A DNA stretch of 64,000 nucleotides. Source: JAIYDJ01 sp031400505 (GTDB taxonomy: Bacteria; Pseudomonadota; Alphaproteobacteria; Rhodobacterales; Rhodobacteraceae). The position numbers were made by a program, and so were the translations under genes. Below are positions 17,321 to 28,200 of this stretch, piece by piece. The DNA lies in assembly GCA_031400505.1 (NCBI GenBank), contig JANNPZ010000084.1, forward strand, positions 1 to 64,000, read 5' to 3'. Below the pieces are notes generated by a model. It was not told the DNA's origin. It did not search any database and saw nothing but the letters and a program-made list of their open reading frames with translations. Numbering within the stretch: position 1 is the stretch's first letter; every line of letters starts with the position of its first letter.

Positions 17321-20300
17321 TCAGGCTTCTATCCACGAAATTGCTCCGAAAAGTGCCGTCCCGTCCGAGCCTCGCAGATCAAAACCGACAGTCTGCGGTC
17401 CGGCAGAACCGGTCACAAAATCGCGCATCACGATCCGGCCAGCCTCCACTCCAGGGTTTTGAACGGCAAATCGGCTTACGGCTGCCTCAAGACCCAGTCC
17501 CAGCGCCTTTGCCGCAGCCTCGCGGGCGGTCCACGCCCGCGTCATCGCCGCATCACGCCCCGGCCCCGCAGGCAAAGCGGCCAATGCGGCGGCTTCTGAT
17601 GGCGAAAAGGCGGTTCGCGCAAAGGCCTCGGTCCAGGGACGCAAAGGTTCCACATCAATGCCGACCCCCGAAAATCGCGCTGGATCGGCGGCTGCTGCAA
17701 CTGCGATATCTGCCGTGTGACTGATCGCAATCGGCGGGACGCGCCCGGCCCATTGATGGGCAGACCGCACAAGCAGCGGCTGGCGGCTGTCCGGATCGGC
17801 CAGTATCACCAGGTCCGCCGGGGCAACGGCCGCACCGGCCAAGGCACGCAACGCATCCTTGGCCGCTGCACGACCGCGCAGCCAATCCTGCCGCCGCCTG
17901 GGTGCTGCATCCGCAATTGCCGTCTGCCCGGCGTCTGCGCCAAACCACGCGCCCGTGCGTTCATCGGCGGACAGGATCAGATGGGCCAGAACCTTTTCCC
18001 AGATACCGCCCGAACCCTCCAGCAAAGCCGCATCGGGACCATCAACAAGCGTGACCACAACACCATCCGGCAGACCTACCGGTGACAGGATACGCCCAAG
18101 GCGAGCGGTGGCAGGGGTCAGCCGTGCCTTGAAAAACGACTCCGGCAGGTCAAACCTCTTGTCCCACCATCCGGTCACGCGGCAATTCAGGTGGCCGTCA
18201 GGCTCTGCAACCTCCAGGTCCGACCGCATCTCGTCAGCGCTTACCAAAGAGACCAGCCCCGAACAGCGCGCCGCGACCCCGGCCCGCAATGGTGCACGGA
18301 AGATGTCCAGCCGGTCCATCCGGAAGGGAAAGATGTGAAACGACTCTGGCAGGCGTTCGGCAGCCCAGACACCCACAAGTTGTCCCACGGCGTCCATCGT
18401 CGCAGGATCGGTTTCAAACACCGGAGCAGGGGTTCTTGCCAGCAGGCCAGTCGCCGGCAGCCCGTCAAGAATGCCGCTGACATGGGTGTCGCTCGCTTCG
18501 TCCATCCGCGCGACAATCTGCAGGGCAGGGCCATGAAACATGATGCGGTCGTAGATCGCCGTGCGGTCCCAGCGCGCGGCAAGCGGCGCATCCATGATCC
18601 GGTCGGCACCGATTCCGGGGCGAAGTGTCGCCACAGGTGCTTTGGGCAGCGTTTCCGCCAATTCTACCCCGGCCTCGATCAGGATGGGGCGCAGCACGGG
18701 GCCACCAGGCTTTTGCGCCTCGCGTAGGCGCACGTGGGTTCTGACCACACCGCCCGCCTCGGCCTTTATCTGCGCGTCCAACTCCAGATCCAACGGTTTG
18801 CCGTCAATTGCCAGCCAGCGCGAGGCACGCAACTCTGTGACCGCCACCACTTTCAGGTCAGGACGCAGCGCTGCCGCCGCTTCTGCAAGGGCCTCGATCG
18901 AAAAGGTCAGCGGCACCACCGACAACCCCGACAGCGTCGGATCCAGCCGCGAGATGTCACGACCAAAGCAGTGATCCCGAAGGTAGGGCATGCAGGTTGC
19001 ATCAACGCGAATGCGCGCCACAAGCGAGGTGCCGTCGATGCTGCGCTCTACCGAGTCGAGCAACGGAAAGCGCATGCCCTGCGCAGACCCAAGCGACGCT
19101 GTCCCATCCGCGGCAGCCGTGGCCGGCGCGCCCGGTTTGTTAAAGAAAGCCGCCATCAGATCGCGTTCCTGCGCGAGAAATCGGTCCATCATGTCAAACC
19201 AACCGGCGACAGCGGGGGGCGTCGCGGCGGTTTGTGCGGACAGAACCGTGTCTGGCACAGCAGCGGGTAGGGGGGCGGCGGCGGCTAAGGCGATGGGGGT
19301 CGTTGCGACGGGTATCGGCATCGCAGCCGGGGCAGCAAGCCGCAAGCCTTCGGTCGAGCCTAGAACAAGCGGCTGAAGCCCCATTTTCAACACAGTCGGC
19401 TTGCGGGCAGGCACCACCTCGGTGTCAAGCGGCGCAATGACACTGCCTGCATCGAATGGCACACCTGCCACCCACAACTGCGCTGCAAAGTGGTGCAATT
19501 GCTCCAACCCGCCACGGCCCGGCGTGTCGACGGCCAGCGCCAGATGCGGCCGGTCCCGCAGGATGTCTGCCGCAAAAGCGGTCAGATTGTTGCGCGGCCC
19601 GCATTCCAGAAACACCCGCGCGCCGTCGTCATGCATGCGCTGTACCGTTTCGGTAAAGCGGACGGCACCTGACCACTGGCCTGCAGCCAGGTCGCGGATT
19701 GCGTCCGGGTCGGCAGGGAAGGGTTCGGTTGTCAGGCAGGAATAGACCGGAAGGTCCGGCGCTGCCATCGGCAAGTCCGCCAGAAACCCCCGCAGCGCAC
19801 TGGCAAACGGTGAAAAAGCGGGGCTGTGATAGGCACGGGCAAAGGGCAGAACATCGGAAAGCCCGCCCAACTGATCTGCCAGTGCAAGCGCTGCCTGTCG
19901 CGCGGCAGGCGTCGTTGCAGCCAGAACCTGCTGGTTCGGGCAGTTGTCCATCGCCAGGAACAGATCATCGCGGCCCGCCAGATGATCGCGCAACGCCATC
20001 CGGTCAACTGCGCCCAAGGTGATCAGATGGCCCTCGACAATGGCACCTTCGGCCTCCATCCGTTCGTAAAGCGCGTTCAACGCCCGCATCTCGCCCCGCA
20101 AAACCGTGGCGCTGTCCCGACGGGTGACGCCGGCGGCGTAAAGTGCGGAATACTCGCCCGTCGAATGGCCAGCCAGCATGTCGGGCAGAAGACCCATGTG
20201 GCGATACAACTCTGCCACCGACTGGTTGGCTGCAAAAATCAACTCGGGCCCGATATCCATCCGCCATAGCGCGCCATCGGCCGCTTCGGCCGCGATCAAT

Positions 20301-22207
20301 GCCTGCGAAGGACCCAGCCCGCGCGGATGATCTGCAAAAGCGCGCTCTGCCAGATCGAACCAGCCGCGCATCAGGGGTTTGTGCAGCATCAACTGGCGAA
20401 GCATGCCTGCGGACTGGCTGCCTTCGCCGGGAAAGAGGAACGCGACCTTGCCGCCAACCGGATCATTGCCAAGGTATAGACCCTTGCGGTCGCGCAGCCG
20501 CACCTTGCCCGACCCCAATACATCCGCCAGCCGGCCTGCATGCGCCATCGCCTGTTCCAGGCTGCCCGCGACCACCGCCGCGCGCCAAGGGCCCGCGTCC
20601 GGCGATGCATCGATCGCACGCCGGCGCGCGATGGCCACCAAGCTGCCACCTGCGGCGAGATCAGCCCTCAGGGCAGCAAGAGCGGCCGCAAGCCCGGTCG
20701 CATCCGCTGCGCTGCAAAAGAACACTTCCGTCGGGCGGTCAATCTCTGGCGCGGGCGCTTCGCCGGCGGGGGGCAGACGGTCAGCCGCGTCACGCATCGC
20801 GGGGGACACATACTCTTCCAGGATTGCATGCGCATTGATCCCGCCAAAGCCAAACGCATTGACCCCGGCCCGACGCGGTGCATCCCCGCCATGCACCCAG
20901 GCCCGCGCCTCGGTGTTCAGGTAAAACCGCGACGTATCAAGCCCAAGTGCCGGGTTCGGCGTGTCGACCAGCATCGGCGGCAGCACCTTGTGGTGCAGCG
21001 CCAGCGCGACCTTGACAAGCCCGGCTGCACCCGACGCCGGCAGGCAATGACCGATCATCGACTTCACCGCACCAAGGGCAACATCCGCCGCAGCCCCCCG
21101 CCGTGGGCCAAACAGCTTGGCAAGGCTTTCCACTTCGGTACGGTCGCCGACACTGGTTGCCGTTCCATGTGCTTCCAGCAGACCGACGCTGGCCGGATCG
21201 ATCCCGGCCTCGGCATAGGCGCGCTCCAGGGCCAGTTCCTCGCCTTCGGGTCGCGGGGCCAGAATGCTCAGGCCCTTGCCGTCGCTTGCGACACCCACTG
21301 CGCGCAACACTGCATAGATCCGGTCGCCTGCCGCCTCGGCATCCGACAACCGCTTGAGGCACAAGATACCCACCCCTTCGGCAAGCAGGGTCCCATCAGC
21401 CTCGGCCGAAAACGGGCGTATCCTGCCCTTCTTCGACAACGCTTCCAGCTGGCAAAAGATCTGATAGATCGGAGGCGGGGTCGAGGCATGCACCCCCCCA
21501 ACCATCGCCATGTCGACACGGCCCGCCCGCAGATCGGCGATCCCGCGTTCCACCGCGATCAGCGACGACGCACAGGCGGCGTCGATGATGTAACTCGCCC
21601 CCCGGAAATCAAGCCGGTTTGCGATCCGTCCCGCAACCAGATTGGGGACCAGCGCCGGCGCCATCGAGGGGTTGAACGGCGGCAATGACGCCTTCAGCCG
21701 CAGCTTCAATTCGACCAACGTTTCGACAGGCGTATCGGGATGCAACTGACGCAGGATGGCCAGAAACCGGTCGATCATCAAACCGTGCTGCACCACCGTG
21801 GTAAATCCGCGATTGATATAGGTGCCACGCCCCAGGATCACCGCAACCCGGTCACCCGGCACCGGACGCACGGCAAGCCCGGTGTCTTCGCCGGCCTCGG
21901 TTGCCACCTGAAGGGCCAGAAACTGGTCCGGCTCGCCTCCGTCCACCGAATTGGGCATCACCCCGTGCTTGAGCGGGTCAAACACGGCAAGGTCGCGCAG
22001 AAAGCCGCCCTGATCGGTGTAGATCCGGTCGTTTTCCTTGCTTGACGGGTCAAGCAGCCCAGCCGAACCCCAATCCTCTGGGGCATGGTCGACTGCATCC
22101 ACCTTGGCCAGAATGTTGCGCCAGAACGCCCGTACTGACGGCGCGCGTGGGAAAATGCCTGCCATCCCGACGATGGCAATCGGTTCGTCCTGTGGTCCGG
22201 ATGTCAT
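17321..22207 (-). CDS. Iterative polyketide/PUFA-type synthase: KS-AT-DH-PPTase
   Basis: A 1628-residue multidomain protein. The ketosynthase spans about 7-465, with Cys212 in DAACASS, His347 in EAHGTAT and His387 in SMIGH. The acyltransferase spans 585-890, with Ser682 in GHSTGE and His794. A double-hotdog dehydratase of PS-DH type spans 1040-1390, with His1079 in LRDHCFG and Asp1272 in DAVGQ. The Sfp-type phosphopantetheinyl transferase spans 1420-1625, with GVGIDVE (Asp1518, Glu1520) and WTAREAAAK (Glu1563, Lys1567). It has no carrier protein of its own, so it must use ACPs of the partner protein or free ACPs. The start overlaps the stop of the upstream synthase gene by ATGA, implying equal production of both subunits. 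Confidence 0.93.
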   Translation of the reverse strand: MTSGPQDEPIAIVGMAGIFPRAPSVRAFWRNILAKVDAVDHAPEDWGSAGLLDPSSKENDRIYTDQGGFLRDLAVFDPLKHGVMPNSVDGGEPDQFLALQVATEAGEDTGLAVRPVPGDRVAVILGRGTYINRGFTTVVQHGLMIDRFLAILRQLHPDTPVETLVELKLRLKASLPPFNPSMAPALVPNLVAGRIANRLDFRGASYIIDAACASSLIAVERGIADLRAGRVDMAMVGGVHASTPPPIYQIFCQLEALSKKGRIRPFSAEADGTLLAEGVGILCLKRLSDAEAAGDRIYAVLRAVGVASDGKGLSILAPRPEGEELALERAYAEAGIDPASVGLLEAHGTATSVGDRTEVESLAKLFGPRRGAAADVALGAVKSMIGHCLPASGAAGLVKVALALHHKVLPPMLVDTPNPALGLDTSRFYLNTEARAWVHGGDAPRRAGVNAFGFGGINAHAILEEYVSPAMRDAADRLPPAGEAPAPEIDRPTEVFFCSAADATGLAAALAALRADLAAGGSLVAIARRRAIDASPDAGPWRAAVVAGSLEQAMAHAGRLADVLGSGKVRLRDRKGLYLGNDPVGGKVAFLFPGEGSQSAGMLRQLMLHKPLMRGWFDLAERAFADHPRGLGPSQALIAAEAADGALWRMDIGPELIFAANQSVAELYRHMGLLPDMLAGHSTGEYSALYAAGVTRRDSATVLRGEMRALNALYERMEAEGAIVEGHLITLGAVDRMALRDHLAGRDDLFLAMDNCPNQQVLAATTPAARQAALALADQLGGLSDVLPFARAYHSPAFSPFASALRGFLADLPMAAPDLPVYSCLTTEPFPADPDAIRDLAAGQWSGAVRFTETVQRMHDDGARVFLECGPRNNLTAFAADILRDRPHLALAVDTPGRGGLEQLHHFAAQLWVAGVPFDAGSVIAPLDTEVVPARKPTVLKMGLQPLVLGSTEGLRLAAPAAMPIPVATTPIALAAAAPLPAAVPDTVLSAQTAATPPAVAGWFDMMDRFLAQERDLMAAFFNKPGAPATAAADGTASLGSAQGMRFPLLDSVERSIDGTSLVARIRVDATCMPYLRDHCFGRDISRLDPTLSGLSVVPLTFSIEALAEAAAALRPDLKVVAVTELRASRWLAIDGKPLDLELDAQIKAEAGGVVRTHVRLREAQKPGGPVLRPILIEAGVELAETLPKAPVATLRPGIGADRIMDAPLAARWDRTAIYDRIMFHGPALQIVARMDEASDTHVSGILDGLPATGLLARTPAPVFETDPATMDAVGQLVGVWAAERLPESFHIFPFRMDRLDIFRAPLRAGVAARCSGLVSLVSADEMRSDLEVAEPDGHLNCRVTGWWDKRFDLPESFFKARLTPATARLGRILSPVGLPDGVVVTLVDGPDAALLEGSGGIWEKVLAHLILSADERTGAWFGADAGQTAIADAAPRRRQDWLRGRAAAKDALRALAGAAVAPADLVILADPDSRQPLLVRSAHQWAGRVPPIAISHTADIAVAAAADPARFSGVGIDVEPLRPWTEAFARTAFSPSEAAALAALPAGPGRDAAMTRAWTAREAAAKALGLGLEAAVSRFAVQNPGVEAGRIVMRDFVTGSAGPQTVGFDLRGSDGTALFGAISWIEA

Positions 22208-25200
22208 TCTGCGGCTCTGATCAATCCCGCAGTGACCATGCGCGCCGCGTCCCGTGCCCAAGGCCCTTCGCCCCAAACCACTTCGGGTTCGTCCAGACTG
22301 CCGTGGCGCAACTCGGCTGCCAACGCCGCAACACCCAGTTCAGGCGGGATCGGCACGATTCCCAGCGCATCGAATTGCGCCTTGATCTCTGGCGATACCA
22401 TCCCGCCCGCACCAGTATCCCACGGACCCCAACTGACCGCACAAATCCGGGTCGCCGCCGCTTGCGGTTGCGCCTGCAGCCAGCGGGCGAATTTCGACAC
22501 GGTTTCATTCGCAGCGCCATAGTCGCCCTGCCCGCGATTGCCGAACCGCCCCGCGACCGAGGTGAAGAACACGACAAACCGCGGCCGCCCGCCCGCAGGC
22601 GCGCCCAGACCGGGCAGCAGTCCCATGGTCTGCGCCAGAGTTTCGGCGCTGTCGGTCTTGGTACGCAGCACCTGTTCGAAACTGTCCAGCGTCTTGTCGG
22701 CCAACAACTTGTCTTCGATCACACCCGCGCCGTGCAGCACACCGTCGATCCGGCCAAGACGGTCGCGGATGGCGCCGATTGCCGCGGCAAAGCCTGCCCG
22801 GTCGCGCACGTTGCACGCAATGTAATCGGCCTTAGCACCCGCCACTCGCAAGGCGGACAGGGTTTCGCGGATCTCGCGGATTTTCTGGATCTCGCGCCAC
22901 TGCCGTTCAATCTTGGCGGGACGCGGGGCTTGTCCGGCAGCCTTTGCGCGCGCAATCAGCGCCGCCTTCACCGCCGAGGCCACCGCCAGCCCCGCGATAT
23001 CCGCAGGTTCCGGCGCATCAGGAACCGCCTGGGTGCCCATCAGCACGAAATGCGCCGCGACCATTTGGGACAGATGCAGCGCGATCTTTGCCGTAATCCC
23101 GCGCGCGCCCCCCGTCACTAGAATAACGTCGCCAGGGTTCAGGCCAACCGTAACCGGACTGTCAGGCGCAAGGCTCCGCGGCTCGGCCAAAAGCTCCAGC
23201 CGGTTTCCCGGTGCGCGCCCCACTTCGACCGGGCCCGTGCGGTAGGTGGCTTCGTCCAGCAAGGCCTGCACCTGCGCGTCCGGTGCCATGCCTGGTGCCA
23301 GATCGACCGCGCGGCAATGCACCGCCGTCCATTCCAGCGCAACGGCCTTCAACAATCCCGGCGCCCCGCCCGCAGCGGGGTTTTCCGGCACGCTGCCATC
23401 AAAACCGAAAGCCCCACCCAGCGCAGAGGCGGTGATCACAACTCCGTCGCGCCTGGCCACAAGACCAGGCCCCATAGCCTGCAACACCGTGTAAAGGGCC
23501 CGCGTTGCGCGCGTGACGTCGCCATGCCAGTCTTTTGGTTGACCCTGCCGCGTCATGGCAAACACACCAAGCGGCGCGAGGTGGAACAGGCCCACCCAAT
23601 CCCTGTGCATATCCACCAGACGTCGCAGATCGGCATCCGGCAAGCCGGCGTCCAGCACTTCAGCCCGCAATCCGAATGCTGCAAGGGCCGTTGCCAGATG
23701 TTGTGACAACCCTGTTCCGTCGTCAGTAATGGCATAGCGCCCCACCGGCAACGCCGTTGCCGGGCCTGTATCGGATATCGTTTGCGGGACCATCACGAAC
23801 CGCGCGTTCCAATGCTGCACGTCCCGCGTGGATACGGCAGATTTCATCGGCGACGTTTGCTTGTCCGCCGCAATCGGGGTCTGGCTGGTTGGGGCGGGGG
23901 CGGGGGCGGCGGCGGGGGCAAAGCCGCCGGCAACCTCGATGAACTTCGCCGCAATCAGCGCAATCGACCGCGACCGCGCCACCGGGCCCATCGCCTCGCG
24001 CACAGCCTCGGTTCCTGCGGTCTGCGGCAACAGCTGCATCCGCAACGCGCCGACAATCTCGACCCGCTTGATCGAGTCCACCCCCAGATCGGCCTCAAGG
24101 TCCAGATCGGCGGCCAGCATGTCGGTCGGGTACCCCGTCCGGTCGGCAATCAACGCCCGCAGCGCATCCGTCACGGTGGCCAGCGTCAGCGCGGGGACAG
24201 ATGCCGGCGGGGCAATAGCCGTCGTCGCAATCGGGGTCTGGCTGGTTGGGGCGGCGGCGGCGGCGGGGGCAAAGCCGCCGGCAACCTCGATGAACTTCGC
24301 CGCAATCAGCGCAATCGACCGCGACCGCGCCACCGGGCCCATCGCCTCGCGCACAGCCTCGGTTCCTGCGGTCTGCGGCAACAGCTGCATCCGCAGCGCG
24401 CCGACAATCTCGACCCGCTTGATCGAGTCCACCCCCAGATCGGCCTCAAGGTCCAGATCGGCGGCCAGCATGTCGGTCGGGTACCCCGTCCGGTCGGCAA
24501 TCAACGCCCGCAGCGCGTCCGTCACGGTGGCCAGCGAAACGCTTTGGGCCGGCGCGGGCACCGTCGGGGCCACGGGCAGCGCCAGAACAGGCGCGGCGGG
24601 CAAAGTCGTGACAGGGTCAGGCGCAGCAACAGGCGGCATCACTTGGGCAGCAGGCAGCGCTGCCACGACCGATGGCGCGGCACGTCCGGCTGGGACTGCG
24701 CCTTGGCCGATATAGGCCAGCATCACTTCGCGACTGGAGTCGAGAAACCGCGTCATCAACTCGTGGTGCCGGCGCAAGGCGAATTCAGCCGCAGCCGTGT
24801 CGGCCATACCGGGTCCGGGGGCGGTTTCCACAACAGCCACCGGCGCAGCAATGACGGGCTGCACCACTGGCGACGCAACCGATACGGGTTGCAACACGAC
24901 GGCCGCTGGAACGATGTCGTCTTCCACAGGGGTCGCAAAACCGAGCTTGTTCACCTCGCCGCCCAGTGGGCGCACATTGGCCGCATCGATCAGCCACACA
25001 ACGGAAGGCCGTTTCGGCAGCGAGCGGGCCAGATCCCACGTCAGCACATCAAGGTCAGTACGTGCCCGCCGCGACCACAGCGCGCCCAGCGTCAACGGCA
25101 GACCCGCCGCAGCAGCCCCGGCAAGCAGACCAAGGAAAGCGCCGATCCCGGCCTTGCCCTTGCCGTCCGAGGCCAAAGCCAGGACGCCGTCCTGCCCGGC

Positions 25201-28200
25201 AAGACACCGGTCCACCAGCCGGCTTAGTACTCCGTTCGGCCCGACCTCTAGAAACAGTCGCGCGCCTGCGGCATGCATCGCTTGCACGCTTGCCACGAAA
25301 TCGACCGGGCTGATCAGATGATCGGCCAGTTGGCCGCGCACCTGTTCAGGCTGCGCCGAATAGGGCGCGGCCGTAGCGTTTGCGTAAACCGGCAATCCGG
25401 GCGCCCCGATCTGCGCCGCAGCCAAAGCGGCGGCAAGACGGTCGCGCGCGGGGGCGACGCAGGGCGAGTGAAACCCGCAAGCCACCGGCAGCGGCTGCAC
25501 ATTCAGGCCGGCCGCACGCAGGCGATCGCCGGCAGCGGCCACGGCCGACGTCGGCCCGGCAATGACCGTCTGGTCCGGCGCGTTCAGGTTCGCCAGCACG
25601 ACCGAGCCGTCGCCGCCCAAAGCCGCACGTACCGTCGCGGCGTCTGCCCCGACGGCTGACATGGTGCCCAGATCCCCCGCAGTCCCCTGCACCGATTGCA
25701 TGATGGCATCGCCGCGCGCATGGGCCAGATCCAACAGGGTGGTGGCGTCAAACGCCCCCGCAGCATGCAGTGCGGTGTATTCGCCAAAGCTGTGACCAAC
25801 AAAAGCACCAGCCTGCAAGCCAAGGCTGCGCAGCAACCGCAGCACAGCCAGCGAGACCGCCCCGATGGCCGGCTGGGCAACGTCGGTGCGGGTCAGCAGC
25901 GCGGTCTGCGCCGCTGCCACGTCAGGATCAAGCGTCGGGATCGGGTGGATCAAGTCGCACAGCGGCTGTGGCGTGCGCCCCGCGAGCCACTGGCTCGTTT
26001 CTTCAAGGGTCTGGCGCACCAGCGGAAAATGCATCGCAAGGCTGGCTGCCATGCCGGGGTACTGCGAGCCCTGACCCGGAAACAGCAGTGCAACCTGGCC
26101 CGGTGACAGTGCCGCCCCCAAGGCCAGGAAACTGCCGCGCGGATCGACCCGACGTGGAACACCATCCGCTGCAGGCGGCGCGCTGCGCAATCCTGCGGCC
26201 AAATGCGACAGCCGGTCGATCAGGTCCTTGCGGTTGGCAATTGCGGCCACCACCGCCGCGCGCGCGCCGGCTGACGGATCGAACCGATGCGCCAGACTGG
26301 CTGCAATATCCGCAAGACGGATGGCAGGGTCGGCAGCGGCAATCCCGGCTGCCGCGCGTTCCAGCGCCTGCGCCAGATCGGCCGCGTTGGCCGCCGAGAA
26401 CGCAAGGACCTCTTCCGCCCAATCCAGGCGGAAAGGCTCTTGATGCGCATCAAGGTAGCCACCCTCGTATTCTTCGAGAACGGCATGAAAATTCGTACCA
26501 CCAAAGCCAAAGGCGCTGACGCCCGCACGACGCGCACTGTTTCCCGAACGCAGCCAGGGCCGAGCCTCGGTCTGCACATAGAACGGGCTTTCCGAGAAAT
26601 TGGCGTTCGGGTTCGGGACGGTCACGTTCAGCGTGGCTGGCTGCACCCGGTGGTGCAATGCCAGCGCCATCTTGATCATCCCGGCACACCCCGCAGCAGC
26701 CTTGGTATGCCCGATCATGGATTTGACCGATCCAACGCCGCAGAACTGCCGATCCGACCGGCTGTCGGCAAAGACGCGTGACAGCGACTGAATCTCAGTC
26801 TGGTCTCCGACCACGGTGCCCGTGCCATGCGCCTCGACCATTCCGACTGTCGCCGGGGAAATCCCCGCTTGGGCATAGGCCCGGTGCAGGGCCTCTTGCT
26901 GTCCTTCGGCGCGCGGCGCTGTCAGTGACAGATCACGGCCATCGGACGACCCCGCCACGCCGCGCAGTACGGCATAGATGCGGCCGCCTTCGGCCTCAGC
27001 ATCTGCCAACCGGCGCAGCACGACCAGCGCCAAACCTTCCGAGATCGCAATGCCATCGGCACTCGCGTCAAACGTCCGGCACCGCCCCCGAGGCGAAAGC
27101 GCGCGGGTTTTAGAGAATGCGAGGAAATCAAACGGGTTTTGGAAACTGTCCACCCCGCCGACAATCACCATGTCGGACGTGCCGGCCTCAAGTTCGCGCG
27201 CGGCAAGCATCACGGCGGCCAGCGACGACCCGCAGGCCGCATCCACGGTAAAGTTCACGCCACCCAGATCGAACCGGTTCGCGATGCGCCCTGCGATCAC
27301 GTTCAGCAAAACACCCGGAAAGCTGTCTTCGGTCCATTCGGGCAGTCGTGCGGCGGCAGTTTCCGACACCCGCCCTTCGATTGCCGGCAGGGCTGACCGC
27401 ACGGCGTATTTCTGCCCCAGCGGCCCGGCCCCGCCGCCAACCCCGATGATCACCGAAGTCCGTTTCCGCAAAGCGGCATCAGGGATGACCCCGCCCGGAT
27501 ATCCGGCATCCTCCAGCGCCTGACGCACCGCCTCAAGTGCCAGAAGCTGCAAGGGTTCGATCTGTGGCAGCGAAGTTGGCGGAATGCCATAGCGCAGCGG
27601 ATCGAACTCCATCTCGTTCAGAAAGCCGCCCCACTTGGAGTAGATCTTGTCGGGCGCATGGCGGTCTGCGTCGTAATAGCGACGCCAATCCCAACGGCGG
27701 GCAGGCACCTCTTCGATGGCGTCCACCTTGTCGAGGATGTTCTGCCAGTATTGCGAGGAATTCACGGCCTTGGGCAGGATCGTGGAAATGCCTGTGATAG
27801 CGATGCAGGCACCCGGACCCTCTGCCGGTTCGGGGACTGCCACCGCTGCCGGTTGCGCAACCAGCGCGGCCATCCATGCGACGGCACCGTCGCAAAGGTC
27901 TTCGTGCAGCGCGCTTATCGTCGTCGGTCGGTCATGCAGACCCGCCGCCTGACCTGTCATGTAGACGCCAAGACGCAACTGATCTTCCGGCGAGATGTCG
28001 ACAAACCGCGGTGCGTCAGGATTGGCTGCACGGGCCGGGTTGCGGTCTACGCCTTTTGACGCGATCCGCGACCGACCGATGTTGAAATGCTCCAACCGGT
28101 CGCGCAAGTCGCTGCCTGACAGACCTTCGAGTTGCAGCCGCGCTTTTTCGGCGCGGAATTCTGTCACGATCGGGCTGTCGGCCACCCGTGTCATGTGGCC

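Noticed and set aside
23869..24536. Tandem repeat considered as CRISPR or mobile element
   Set aside because: Only two long units, both encoding an ACP in frame; no spacers, terminal repeats or transposase.
23782..25227. Long plus-strand frame rich in Arg and Gly opposite the ACP region
   Set aside because: It is the antisense shadow of the GC-rich synthase gene; repeats in it mirror the twin ACPs, and it has no ribosome site or recognisable domain.
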